From Diphasiastrum complanatum (Eukaryota > Streptophyta > Lycopodiopsida > Lycopodiales > Lycopodiaceae), in contig CM055095.1 in assembly GCA_029204225.1 (NCBI GenBank), positions 36,295,078 through 36,359,077 of the forward strand: 64,000 bases of DNA. Reading direction: 5' to 3'. The notes under the pieces are model-generated. The model saw nothing but the letters and a program-made list of their open reading frames with translations, was not told the DNA's origin and ran no database searches. Of this stretch, positions 44,568-56,336 are shown piece by piece. The position numbers and the translations under genes were made by a program. Each line of letters opens with the position of its first letter. Position 1 is the stretch's first letter.

Positions 44568-44740
44568 TGTAGTGATCACTGGAGTTCAAGTGACTGAAGA
44601 TCTCCCCAATGAAGATAGTGCATTTCCTATAGGAGACAATGAATCTTGCTATCGAAAACTCATATTATTCAGTTGCAATTACATTGTGTTTTGCACCATG
44701 GAAATGGAGATCATAGAAATGAAAGAGCCTCATAGAAAAA
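44568..44740 (+). pseudogene. Diverged copy of the last exon of the H3-like gene
   Basis: GATCTCCCCAATGAAGATAG, then later GAAAACTCATAT and CAGTTGCAAT, parallel the last exon at 43990-44080 (CTCCCCAATGGAGATAATGC, GAAAATTCATAT, CAGTTGCAGT). It suggests a local duplication separated by the foldback repeat. Confidence 0.5.
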
Positions 44741-45158
44741 GTGGTTCATATATTTTTAAAAATGATGTATACAAAAAATTGTATTACATAATACAAAATT
44801 CCATAGTTCATAATCTATGGGTCTTCAATTTCGATGGATGTTCCAATGTCTTTGCATTTTATATGCTCTTCTTGCCTTATTCTTACCTGCACAAGAGAAA
44901 TTGTTTTAGTTATATATTTTATGAAACTGATTCACTTAGAAATAGAAAAAAAAGAATATTTTTATATGGCATAACGTACCTTTACACCATTCAATCAAAA
45001 TTGATAGTACTGAGGTAGATCGAATTGCAACATGTCTAGTTCTGATCGAATGTGATTGAGACACCAATCTTCCTCGACCTCAACCATTGCAAGAATGTTG
45101 TCATTTTTTTTTCACTGTTATCTGAAGTTCCTCTTGAGGGTTTATACCAAAATCTTGA

Positions 45159-46160
45159 TCAAGTGGCTTCCAAACATTTTTTGCATTTAATCCATCTTCT
45201 ATAATACAGCAGCAAAGTGAGCATTTGTTTTTTGATGTGATATCTAAATGTCATGGATGAGTAACATACTCTGCACTCAACTTGCTGATTTTGTTGTGTA
45301 TCCCAACCATCATCCAACAACTCAGCGATTATATCAGTACTCAAGTCCTTACAAATAAACATTGTTTTCATTCTCCGGACATTGCATTTGAAAAAAAATC
45401 AACAAAAATAGTAAAAGGTAGAAACCAACTTAATCTATTATTCTTTGATCTAGTGCTACATTTTAATATACTCTGAATATCAATATATAGCCTAGATCAA
45501 AAACTTTCTCAAATTGCTGCATCAGGAAATATCCATTCCTCACTCAAAAAATCTGACAAAGGATATGGCTCTAATCTACCAACTAAACCATTTTTATCAG
45601 GAAAATAGGTGTGATTATAAAAAAAACTCCTGACTCTAAAAGTGATTTTAAAGAACGACCTTTATATTGTAAAATACCGATATCCAAATGTATGACATCG
45701 ATTATTCTTACAATCGACTAAACTGATTGCCTTTCAAAGAAATTTGATGGATACAAATTTGCAAAACCAACAAAAACATCTCAAGAAAAATATAATTTAA
45801 AAATAATGCTAAATCTAAAAAAATTGAATTTGAAAACTTACAATTGCATTTTCTTCTATATTTCGGATTCAGATCATGAATGTTGAGCTCATTGTGAAAA
45901 TAAGCATGCTGAACTAAAACTTCCGTGATAGATTGACCGGTAGGTGATACTTTAAAATCCATTATCCTGCCTTTCCAAGAGCTTCTATATATGTTATCCG
46001 ATCTTTTTCTTTTTTGGAATGAGCCTTTTGCAGAGGGATGCATCAAGATCCATTGATATTTTCGATATATTCTTGGTATCCATTGATCTTCTGCATTTTT
46101 TTCATTGCAAATATTGATTGCATCAATGGTTCCTCTTGGTCTCCAATAATGTGTAGCCAT
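45159..46160 (-). pseudogene. Right-end gene of the TIR element, unknown family
   Basis: It starts MATHYWRPRGTIDAINICNE at 46160 and contains MDFKVSPTGQSITEVLVQHA before a GTAAGT donor near 45838. Later pieces give IVRIIDVIHLDIGILQYKG, LEPYPLSDF and, after breaks, WFLPFTIFVDFFS and DDGWDTQQNQQVECRVCY. It shares this block order with the gene at 61095-62004 (TGQSILEVLV, LDVIHSDIGKLQYRG, STRSKVIRLNWFL, ECRI). Conservation between two elements suggests a real protein needed by the element. Function unknown. Confidence 0.6.
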
Positions 46161-46554
46161 TAGTCAAAAATACGAGTACGCAAGCTGAGATCAGAGAGAA
46201 TGTAGAGATTGCGAGGTAAACCTAAGAATGACAAGAAAATGAGAGATAGAATAAAGAAAATGAGAGGTATACCTATAAATGACAAGAAGTTTCTTAACCA
46301 CAGTTTATGACTATTGACGTCAAATCAACCTCGAGTGAACAATGATGGGCAGCATAAGAGTATTCGGGTAGTAACTATGGTTCAATCACAATTGTTTGTT
46401 CTGCCCGACGAGATATTTGAAAATCACAAAAATTTGGCCGGAAAAGTTAAATACAGTTTCCGTCCGTCAACCACTGTTACAGTTTGTCACAGATGGACAC
46501 CATTCATTGGGACACATAAGCATTGAAAGCGTGCGAAGTCAAAAACAACATCTT

Positions 46555-46587
46555 GACAAAGGGCCCATTTTGAGTTCTAATATCCCC
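46555..46587 (-). repeat. Right TIR of the 9.0-kb element
   Basis: Read on the minus strand it starts GGGGATATTAGAA and contains CTCAAAATGGGCCCTTT. TA follows at 46588-46589. Confidence 0.85.
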
Positions 46588-46749
46588 TAATGTCATTGAT
46601 TGTACTCTTTTTGTTATTGCTAATGCAATTCCATTGTGATCTCATTGTTTCTAGATTTATATGGATATGCTATTTTGAATGCTTTGTACTTTTTTTGCTC
46701 TTAGCTTTACTTCCATAGTAATTGCAATTTGCTTATATTTGGCACATGA

Positions 46750-48510
46750 CATTTAGAACCTGTAGCTACAGCTACAAAAGATGAGCAGCCGACAGTACCT
46801 GTCATCAGACCAGACCAAGCTAGCTCAAGCAGATCTGAAAAAATTCAAGAAGAAACATCATCGCATCTTGGTCACCCAACGTCCACAGATCCTCATGGAC
46901 TCGGACAATTCTTGAGAGGTATGCACCTCAATCCTTCTGGACTTCATCAGAAGAACCAGAGAGCCTAGTCGAAGCAATTAACTCCAAGGATATTGTGAAG
47001 TGTCAAGAAGCTATGGAAAGTGAGTACAACTCACTTTTGATGAATCAAACCTAGACACTAGTACTTTCCCACTCACAAGAGAGTTATCAACAACAAGTGG
47101 ATCTTCAAGAAGAAGATCAACTTTGATGGTTCCATTGCAAAATGAAAAGCACGGTTGGTGGCTAAAGGATTCACTCAAGTACAAGGAGTGGATTATCAAA
47201 AAAATTTCAGTCCTGTCGTCAAGATGCAGTCAATCAAAACTCTCTTTGTGTTAGTAGCTGCAGAAGACCTCAAAATGTACCAAATGGATGTCAAGACAAC
47301 ATTTCTTAACGACAATGTCAAAGAGAAGCTGTATACCTTTTAACCGGAAGGATTCGAAGTCAAAGGCCAAGAGCACAAAGTGTGCATGCTACACAAAGCA
47401 ATCTCTACGGTTTGAAACAGGCCGCAAGAGCTTGGTTTGATAGAATCAACTCTTATCTCATTCAATTAGGATTTGCAAACAATTCAGCTGACTGTGATGT
47501 TTATTCAAAGCATATAGGCACCAATTCATTTCACATAGCTCTTTACGTAGATGATGCATTTATTTTGTCTAACGACACTTCTCTTCTACACACTACTAAG
47601 AGTGATCTGTCAAAGAAATTTGACACGACTGATTTAGGAGCTGTTCATACTTTGCTAGGAATTCACATTACTAGAGATAGACTTCAGAAGAAGATCTATC
47701 TTATCCAGTAGGCATATCTAAAAGGCATTTCCAAAAAGTTTCATATGTTTGATTGCACACCAATTGATACTCCATTGGATCCAAGTATAGTATTGACTAA
47801 ACCTTCTAGTGCTGAGACTGATAGTGAAGTACTCGACTTAGCGAAGTACCCTTATCATTCACTAATCGGATCTCTAATGTAAGCAATGTTGTGTACTAGA
47901 CCAGATTTAGCATACACTGTTAGCACGTTAAGTCAATTCATGTCTAATCCGAGGATCTTTCATTGGAAAGCATTAAAGAGAGTGATGAGATAAATTCAGG
48001 AAAGCTTAGATCACATTTTATGTTATGATGGAAATGCTATCGACCCACTCGTCTTGTGAGGCTACTCCGACTCAAATTGGGGAGGAATAGTCTCTATCGG
48101 AAAATCTACCTCCGGGTTCTGTTTCTATCGGCAGGGGGACCGATTTCATGAAACTCAAGAAAGCAGAAATCAGTTGCATTTTTTTCGATAGAAACAGAGT
48201 ACATTGCAGCATGTCAAACTTCAAAAGGAGTTGTATGGATCAGGTTATTACTTCACGACTTACATCACACTCAGTTCAATGCTACCACCATTATGTGTGA
48301 CAACTTGAGCTGTATTTCACTGTCATCGAATCCCAGATTTCATTGCAAATCTAGGCACATAGAAATCCAATATCATTTCATTTGGGAGAAAGTTTTCTCA
48401 GGGCAAGTGATCTTTCAATACTGCTCCACAACAAAATGGCCACAGACATCTTCACCAAAGCGCTTTTCAGAGTCAAGCACTAGAAGTTTTTGCATTAAAG
48501 AGGAGGATGA
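46750..48510 (+). mobile_element. Degenerate copia RT-RNase H
   Basis: From about 46765 a post-integrase linker is readable, then RT: MVAKGFTQVQGVDYQKNFSP, YQMDVKTTFLND, LYGLKQAARAWFDR and ALYVDDAFILSND (catalytic YVDD). RNase H scraps follow (GYSDSNWGG, IETEYIAACQTSKG, KSRHIEIQYHF). Stops occur near 47341, 47710 and 48000. It may be the 3' half of the element at 35.4-37.2 kb. Confidence 0.85.
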
Positions 48511-48517
48511 AATTTCT

Positions 48518-48640
48518 AAGTAGTTACAAGAACTTCTTAGGATGGGCCATATTTGGCCAATTAAATCCCCTTGGGGAGCACCAATATTTTTGGTTGGTAA
48601 AAAGGATGGATGTTGGACCCTTTCTGTGTCTCCTTAATCA
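48518..48640 (+). mobile_element. Short gypsy RT fragment
   Basis: LQELLRMGHIWPIKSPWGAP and IFLVGKKDGCWTLSV match the start of the Ty3/gypsy RT domain. It abuts the copia RNase H end directly, so the two are a fused junction. Confidence 0.8.
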
Positions 48641-49600
48641 TCATGATCAAGAGAGCAAAGAAGAGGCTTGGATCTCCAATCGGGTGAGTAGTCGGTGTAG
48701 TATGGGCTTCGATTCAATGGGGAGGGGGTTAAACTATAGATCTAAGATGAGATCTAAGTCTACCAAGGGTGTCAATTTTGGCGTCGGATCTAAAGGTGGA
48801 ATGACTTAGATGCAGATGTGAGGCTTCTTTCTTTTTCTATCCCTTTTACCTCTCTATATTGACGAATGATGTGGTAGATAGGCGATGGTAGGTTCGGTAT
48901 AAGGGGATTTGATCCAGATGGTAGCATTTTGAAAGCTTTATTTGGATCAAAACAGTACTCGTCGAAGCACATGTCCCACCTGGTATCCACTTTTGTAGCT
49001 GTCAATAGTATCTCCACATTATAATAGTGTTGGCTGATTCTGACGAATCCCCAAGATTCTCGACCAGAGCTAACCAAGAGCACCTCTCACCTTAGAACCA
49101 AGAGGTCTCTAAGAAGATGAGATGAACGTAGACTGAGAGCCAAGTATGAGAGCCGACGAATATTAGTTATTATCAAGATGAACGTAGATTGAGAAGACGA
49201 GATGAACGTAGACCGAGAGCCGAGTATGAGAGCTAACGAATACTAGTTAATATCGTCAAGTAGAAACTGTGTAAGCCTCATGGTGAATCTCGAAAGATGG
49301 AATGACCATGTAGGAGTTAGAATTAAAGTAGAACTATTGTATTACTATACTGTGGGTCCTATCAGTGGATAAGTACTAGTTGGCCTCACCATGAGACGAG
49401 TCGACAGGACACGCATCCCGTCAATGGCAACCTCGGCCATGCATAGGTTGCCATAGTGAAGAACTATATGTACAATGTATTTTGGTTTTGAGAAATAGAG
49501 TTATTTCATGAGCTTAGAGTGGAGAGTGCTTTGTCTGTGTTACTGTGTTGCATGATCCCTAATCATGTTTGGAACAAATTCTAGTTGGTATCAGAGCCGT
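48641..49600 (+). other. Probable LTR remnant with primer-site-like end
   Basis: TTGGTATCAGAGCC at 49585-49598 looks like an initiator-tRNA-Met primer binding site, so the sequence before it (roughly 49300-49584) could be an LTR. 'agttagaattaaagtaga...ctgtgggtcc' near 49318 resembles sequence after the RNase H scrap at 62766-62815. A block beginning 'gagatgaacgtaga' is repeated at about 49119 and 49198. Confidence 0.45.
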
Positions 49601-50270
49601 ACAGGGAGTGTACACAGTACAAGGTAGCCGTCAAAAAGAGCTTTGGAAAAAGAGTTTTCCAAAAGTTTTCTGAGAGTTCGGGATTTATGCCTCGTCGAAG
49701 AGATCTTTGGGAGAAGAGGTTTCCTAGAGTTCGTTACAGTTGCTTTTCTGCTTTCTTCCCGTCGTATCAGAGCCCTACAAGTCTTTGTTTTCTTGAAGAT
49801 CAAATTTATGTTGATGATTATAGTGTTCAAAGTCTATATATTGATTTATCGTACATGTCTTTGAATGTGCCTATAAATAACCCCTTATGTTAATTCACTG
49901 ATGGTAGGGTATTTAATAAACTTAGGCAAGAATTTAGCGATATACTTTTAGAAAAATTACATGATGACTAGAGATGAATAAAATTTTGAAATTCGTTGAT
50001 ATCAAACTAGATAATCTTGAAAACAAACGGAAATGATTCTGAAAGAATCGAAGATCTCGAAAAAATCTCGAATTCTGTGAACATCACGAAGGCACGAAAA
50101 AATTCCCGAATTTTGGAGGAATCCACAAAGAATCCCGAAAATGCCCGAAGAAATCTCAAAAATCCGTGAAAAAATTTCGAAAATCCGCGGAAAAATTTTA
50201 GAGGACGGATAACTTTCTCAAGAATCTCGAAAATCCTCGAAGATCTCGAAAACAACTGATGAGCAGACAA

Positions 50271-50645
50271 GGATTGATGAGCTGTACACAAACAAGAGAA
50301 AAATGAAAAACGTAACTTGGCTTTGTGAACTGTATTGAAATAGGAAATGAAGACATGGATTGATGAGATGTACACAAACTGAGAATCGTAGACAAGGATT
50401 GATGAGCTATACACAAACAAGAGAAAAATGAAAAACGTAGCTTGGCTTTGTGAACTGTATTGAAATAGGAAATGAAGACATAGATTGATGAGCTGTACAC
50501 AAACTAAGAATCGCAAGCAAGGATTGATGAGCCGTACACAAATAAGAGAAAAATGAAAAATGTAACTTGGCTTTGTGAACTGTATTGAAATAGGAAATGA
50601 AGACATAAATTGATTTATTGTACACAAATTGAGAATCGCAGGCAA
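50271..50645. repeat. Three tandem copies of a 125-bp repeat
   Basis: Copies start at 50271, 50396 and 50521 with GGATTGATGAGC. Each contains AACTTGGCTTTGTGAACTG or close to it. A half-repeat 'attgatga...gtacacaaac' lies inside each unit. The minus-strand open frame across it is a product of the repeat. Confidence 0.9.
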
Positions 50646-52053
50646 GAATCATGAAAATCTCCAAAAATAAAATCTGGAAGAAAAATTTCTAAAATCTCGA
50701 AAATAAAAAAAAATCCACAAAAGAATGCCAAAAATTCCCGAAATAAAAATCTCTGAAAATTTTGGAGAAAGCCATCTGCCGCGGCGAATGGACCCCCCCA
50801 CCCCCCCAAAAAAAAAATTTCAATATCCAATTTCTTTTATTATTTCCATCCGACGCGGCGGATGGAGGGGCCCAATAGAAGTTTTAAAATCCAGCTAAAC
50901 AAAATATTCAAGACCCTCTACTTATACACCCTTTAGTCACTTTCCAAGATTGATTATGGGATAATTGATATTCTACATGTCAACAACATGTGCATTTATT
51001 ATTGTGAGCTAAATTTATTTTTTGTGACCTTTAAATGAAAACTCATCTAAAAAAAAGATTGGCCACAGTTGTTGAGAAAAACACTATTGTAAGCTTCTAT
51101 ATATAGCTTGGAAAAATTCCATGCTTAACTAAATTCTTATGGGATAAATATCTGAACTTAATGGCCTCTCCTCATTCCTCATAACTATATTGCCAAAACC
51201 TTGAAACAATATATTGCAAAAATTAATATCAAACTATATTGCCAAAAAAACTAAAAACTAAAAGAAAAAACATAATAAAAAAAATTACAGAAAACTCAAA
51301 GTTAAAAATAAATAATAAAAACTACAAAATGAATAACAAAAACTCAAAAAAATATAAAACAAATCTATAATAAAAATCATAAAACTATAAAACAAATTTA
51401 AAAATTAAAAACTAAATATAAAAATTATAAAACAACTATACATATTGTAAAGTCAAACAAACTTTAAAATAAATCTAAATATAAATATTAAAGTCAAAAA
51501 ACAAACTAATAAATCTAAAAATGAATAATAAAAAGTCAAAAAACTATAACACGAATCTGGAAATTAAAAAATGCATAGTAAAAAATCAAGAAAATATACA
51601 ATAAATTTGAAAATTGAGAAAATAAATAAATAATAAAATAAATCTAAATATATATAGAGAAGTTAAAAAAAATTAAAATAAATCAAAATAAAATAATACC
51701 AATCTAGAAATTGCAAAATGAATATTAAAAAGTCAAAAAAACTATATTATAAATCTATATACTCCTCATCCCTTCATTTATTCTACATTATCAGATAGAA
51801 AAAAGAAGTAAAAAACATAAATATATTGTCAAATCCTTGAAAATACAAAATTTCAAAAAAACAACCTAAAAATAAAAAAACAAAACATAATAAAAATTTA
51901 CAATAAAACTTAAAAACAAAACAAACTCAAAATTAAAAATAAATAGTTTTTTTTTTAAAAACCTATAATCTAAAAGTTAAAAAAAATAAATGATAAATTA
52001 TCTAAACATAGATATAATAACGAACCTAAAAATTAAAAAATGAATACTAAAAG

Positions 52054-52057
<4 letters not shown>
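50646..52057. other. Non-coding, A-rich stretch
   Basis: No gene seen. 51200-52050 is strongly A-rich with recurring 'aaactaaaaaa' text. A C-run and GGCGGATGG words occur near 50770-50870. Confidence 0.5.
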
Positions 52058-52148
<91 letters not shown>

Positions 52149-52160
52149 GATATATATATA
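52058..52160. repeat. (TA)n microsatellite
   Basis: About 100 bp of TA repeat with a few TAGATA/TGTATA interruptions. Confidence 0.95.
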
Positions 52161-52164
52161 CAAA

Positions 52165-52645
52165 GGGTCTTAAAGCGCTAAAGATAAAAGGCTCAAGGAC
52201 TAAGATCGAAGGCCAAGGGCGATGGGTGAAGGACCAAAGGCTAATGACTAAGGGCCTTAGGGCTAGGACTAAGGGCTACAGGGTAAGGACCACCGCCAAT
52301 GACCAAGGACCAAGAGCCATCGGCCAAGGGAAAAGGGCCAAGGGCCAAGGGCCTAGCCAAGAGCTAGGGGCTAGGGCCTAGGGTTAAGGCTGAGGGCAAG
52401 GTTTAAGGGCCAAGGGCTAAGGTTAAGAGCCAAGGGATAAGGGCCTAGTGCTAAGGCTGACGCTCAAGGGTAAGGGCTACTGCACGAGGGCTAAGGGCTA
52501 AGGTCTAAGGGCTAAGGGTTAAGGGCCAAGTGCTAATGCTAAGGGCAAAGGGCTAAGGGCCTAGGGACAAGGGAAAGGGCTATGGGCTAAGGGTTGTGGG
52601 CTAAGGGCCATCGGCTAAAGGACAAGATCTAAGAGCTATTGTTTC
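52165..52645. repeat. GGGCTAA-type degenerate minisatellite
   Basis: About 480 bp dominated by words such as AAGGGCTAAGGGCCAAGGG, with a 6-7-bp period. The 7-mer resembles a G-rich telomere variant but is too degenerate to call one. No coding signal. Confidence 0.85.
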
Positions 52646-52749
52646 ATAATTTTGTTATAGTTTTATAATAATTTTGCTCATTTTATTTTCAATACCTATT
52701 TGGCACTATTTATTACAATTTCATAATATTTCTAGTTATACTTTCAATA

Positions 52750-54126
52750 GCATTTTTTTATTTTTTCAGAAAGAGACGGTTGCATTTGGAAATATCTTAA
52801 CAACTGAATCAAATGGAACATGTTTTTTCAGAGAAGTTGGTACGAATAAAAGTGTGGTCCTGATTTCAAAGGTGTTTAAAATGGTTTCTCCTTTGCCATA
52901 CCCTCACGGTGAATTTGATCGCCTAGGAGAAGTTCACAACTATATTTCCATCGATCCCATTGCAAAAAAAATCTTGTGGGATAATGCAGATATTGTTGAC
53001 ATGAATGAACTCGTTCTTGCCAACTGTCCATTATACAACATTCAAGATGACGTTGTTGATTGTATGCATTAGAGGAGTTTTGAGCTCCAAAAAGACCCTT
53101 TAAGAATTCGTGCAAGATGTAGTTTATATTATTAGAATATTATAACACTAATAGTTTGACTTGTCATACTTTTCAATCGTAGCTCAAAAGTATATCATGT
53201 AACATATCATTGGAAAGCCTTGTCAAGCGCTTTCCAATGCACTAAACTCTGCTAAATTTGGACTTACCACTAAAACATTATGCCATTTTTAGTGTGGAAT
53301 CAAAATGTGGACTCAAAAAGTTACGTTACGTAGATTTCAAATTCGAGTGTTTTGATTGGTCCATCTGTAAGAAAAAATTGAGAAAAAATATAAATTTTTT
53401 TTCACAAAGGTCTCTTTTGGATTTAGAACTCCTCTAATAATGGATTTTCAAGGGGTAGTAGTTTGCACTTTTAAATTCAAAGGCTATTATCCTAGTGAAA
53501 AATACTTGTTTGTTATCATGAAGTTGACTTCAATTACAACAGAAGGAAATATTACAAATGCCATGGCAGATGACGGAGACCCATTCTACAAACAAAACCA
53601 AACAATGATTTGGTGTTTGTCAAAACTGTCTTTGCACTCTAAAAAGAGAAAACATGTATCATTTACTGAACCATTAAGTAAGTGCTTTACATATTATTCT
53701 AATGGTTCCAAAAGGAACAACATCAATAAAATGTTTGCCCACCAGCCTAGTGGTTAAAAAAGGAGCAGCATCCAAAAAACGTCGACAAGATCAGTATATA
53801 ATTCAGATTATGTAAGTGGTGTAGAAGATGTCAAAAACAGATCTGCCAACTACAATCCAACAAGATCATTGACAAGTAACTATAACTCGGATATCTTGAC
53901 AAGAATCGAAGATATTTCTCATCGTCGTAATATGTCAAGATTAGTGTATAAATCAGATATCTTAACGGATGACGAGGATGTGGTTACTTGTAATACATCT
54001 GCATCAACATACAACTTGGATATTCTTACAAGTGTGGAGGATGTTGGAGAGGCTGTTGATAACAACAAAAATAAAAGACGTACTTTCAAATCGACATTCA
54101 AGCAAAATGTACATCGAATTCGTTAA
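52750..54126 (+). pseudogene. Unrecognised gene with internal repeats, interrupted by a MITE
   Basis: The first part (about 52768-53072) encodes AFGNILTTESNGTCFFREVG, YPHGEFDRLGEVHNYIS and DMNELVLANCPLYNIQDD. The second part (53440-53757) encodes VVVCTFKFKGYYPSEKYLF and KKRKHVSFTEPLSKCF. After a TAA, a repeated segment follows with YNSDILTRIEDI, YKSDILTDDEDV and YNLDILTSVEDV, units of about 25 residues. A basic end (NKNKRRTFKSTFKQN) stops at 54126. A MITE at 53072-53434 separates the parts. I do not recognise the family. Confidence 0.5.
53072..53434. mobile_element. 363-bp MITE with ends like the 9.0-kb TIR element
   Basis: The ends are inverted repeats starting GAGGAGTT, with TA on both sides (53070-53071, 53435-53436). 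The left end reads on to CTCC, AAAAAGACCCTTT. The first 30 bp match the right TIR of the 9.0-kb element at about two positions in three. The last about 110 bp resemble the right end of the relative ending at 62434 (both have TTACGTAGATTTCAAAT). There is no coding capacity, so it is a likely non-autonomous derivative. Confidence 0.8.
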
Positions 54127-54820
54127 TTTTGACAAGTGCAAATGCATTCACCTGCCGTACTTCAGATTTTTCGAAATTCGATTTCGATGAACATGATTAC
54201 ACAATGTGCAACTGATATTGATGAGTAGAGTTCATGATTGTAGTTGTAGAGTCCTGGTTACAATCTTTGTCACCATAATTATTGGACTCGTAATGTATTT
54301 AATTTAGTGAGTGTTGGCAGATTTCGAATCTGCAACAAGGCCAAATTTGGCTCCAAAAGATGTGCAATTCCTTCTATAAATTTAGTTGTAAATCCAACTT
54401 GGCAATTTTGTAGAAAGCCGACTTTTTGTATGCTAGGGTGTGGGCATGTCACCCTATTATAAGTAAATCATATTCCATGGCATGTGTGTTGTAAGACCAT
54501 GATGAATCATGATGTAGAAAGTTTAACGACTTTTAGAAATTCTAAAGGTCAAAAATAGTTTCTAATTTACAACCTTTAGAATATTGAAATAGTAAATCAC
54601 TAGTCTAAAAGGTTAAACTTCTACAGATTTGTCTAGAATTGCACCAAAGTTGTGCATCTTTTGTAATAGTCTCTTGACTAATGTAGGGCTTGGCCCAAGA
54701 CCATTAATTATAAATATGAGCCACTTTTAGTGGCAAGTGACACACTGTGATTAAATTTCTATGAGAGTTCTTATAATACAGATTGTTCAAAGTAGTATAT
54801 GATTCAGTGATATTTATGTT
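54127..54820. other. No recognised gene
   Basis: Sequence between the repeat-bearing gene and the copia insertion. Only weak A/T-rich text was seen. 54821-54825 (TCTTT) is the left target-site duplication of the copia element. Confidence 0.4.
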
Positions 54821-54825
54821 TCTTT

Positions 54826-55616
54826 TGTGAGAAATTGGCAAAAATCTAGCTTGTTATTTTTTATGATAGAAGTTTGTAAGTGAATCTCACATGTGTGGAG
54901 GATGTTCCCACGTGTGAAGAATTGTAAAGTAAATAAAAATGTTTGATATAGGGGTCTCATAGAATCTCATAGTCAAGCATTTAAGTGTAGGATGTTGATA
55001 GGGTCAAATTTGGCATAGATGGCAAATTATCCATTTCCACTTGTAATGCCACTATTGAGCCAAAATAGAGTAGGAGACCAAACTTGTGCCAATTAGAGTG
55101 TAGACAAGTGTAATGATTTTGTTTGATGAAGTTTAAGAGGTCCAATAGGATTTAGAGGTGGAACCATGAGTGGTCCAATAGAATTTAGAGGTGCATGGAT
55201 CAATGGTCCAATAGGATTAAGAGGTGGAAAAGTGTGGTCCAATCATAGTTAAGCATAGTGGTAGCTCGTGGATCTACTAGTATCATTGTACTCCTCATTT
55301 GGATCTAATTGATTATGAGATTGAGTGGATTTTGAGTGTAAGTGATTTTCTAGTTTTCTCTCTCTACTCGAGAGCTATTGATGATTTTATCTCTCTACCC
55401 GAGGAGAGCAGCTTGTTTTTACTTAGATTACTTTTGGAACACTTTCCACATGTGTGAGTGAGAGTTGGAAGTGATTGAATGCATGTAGTAGTGTGTTATT
55501 GCCATAGAATCAAAGATAGATCTTGAATCTCAATCTAGTCTTGATCTTGGTGCATCTACACTCCTTAGGAGATCACAACTACATGTTGTGGATAGTCCAC
55601 ACGTGTGAAATCAATG
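54826..55616 (+). repeat. 5' LTR of the full-length copia-type element
   Basis: Begins TGTGAGAAATTGG. The end, expected CA as in the 3' LTR, reads TG here. CACATGTGTGG and CCCACGTGTG lie near 54888-54915, and the latter includes a G-box core. Confidence 0.9.
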
Positions 55617-56336
55617 TCGTATCAGAGCCTACCTAAGGTTACCATGCATTTTGATCCATTTGAGTGAAAACTATTCATCAATCTTGAGCTAGAAGTTGTC
55701 AAGGTCCATTTTCCTAGCTATCTTGTCCAATTTTGGATCAAAAGAGATCAATAGGACATTGATTGGGTCTGACCTGGTATTGTACGGAATCAGGTGCTCA
55801 GACATGTGTGAGGAACATCCAATTTCAGTTTGGGAGTTCTCTTTCATGGTTGATCCAAAAATCTTGTCTAGATAGCTTGTTTCATTCCATTTGGTTGTGC
55901 CAATCAAAAGTTATAACCTTTTGAAGAGGGTTAGGTAGGGCACCTAGACCTGGGTGGACACATTTGGTTTGGTCAAGAGATTTCTTGTTTGATCCAAAAT
56001 CACAGTTGAATGCTTACCAATCTCATCTGTATGTGATCTAGGCACTGTTTTGAGATCTTAGCTATTTTGTTTCATGCAATATCATTGTATTTGAGTCAAA
56101 TTTGGTTTCTTAGTGTATTTCACACGTACTAAGAGTGTTTGATCCTAACTTTGCCCATACTCCATCATTTGATGTGAAGTAGATCTAGTTTTGGAGAAAT
56201 TGAGATAGCTAGTGAGAATCATCTCACAGTTTGTTGCAAGATCTTGCATAAGAGATGGTAGCACACCATTATTGGATCCTATAGTGAGAGAGAAGCAACA
56301 TTTTTTGTTCATCACTTTTATTTATCTCCACTTTAC

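Larger units (their letters stand above)
37567..46587. mobile_element. 9.0-kb TIR element with four gene models including a histone H3-like gene
   Basis: The ends are inverted repeats. Left, from 37567, and right, from 46587 inwards, both begin GGGGA and share the exact block CTCAAAATGGGCCCTTT, with about 25 of 30 positions equal. Both flanks are TA within an ATTA/TAAT context, consistent with a TA duplication at an ATTAAT target. The interior carries, in order: + DDE-like gene (37987-39830), - unknown gene (41259-39883), + histone H3-like/Ulp1-like gene (42103-44140) and - unknown gene (46160-45159). Related ends occur at 53072-53434 and 62434. The superfamily is not assigned. Confidence 0.8.

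Noticed and set aside
50007-50645. 212-residue minus-strand protein
   Set aside because: It reads through a 125-bp tandem repeat; its apparent protein repeats come from the DNA repeat, and no family signature is present.
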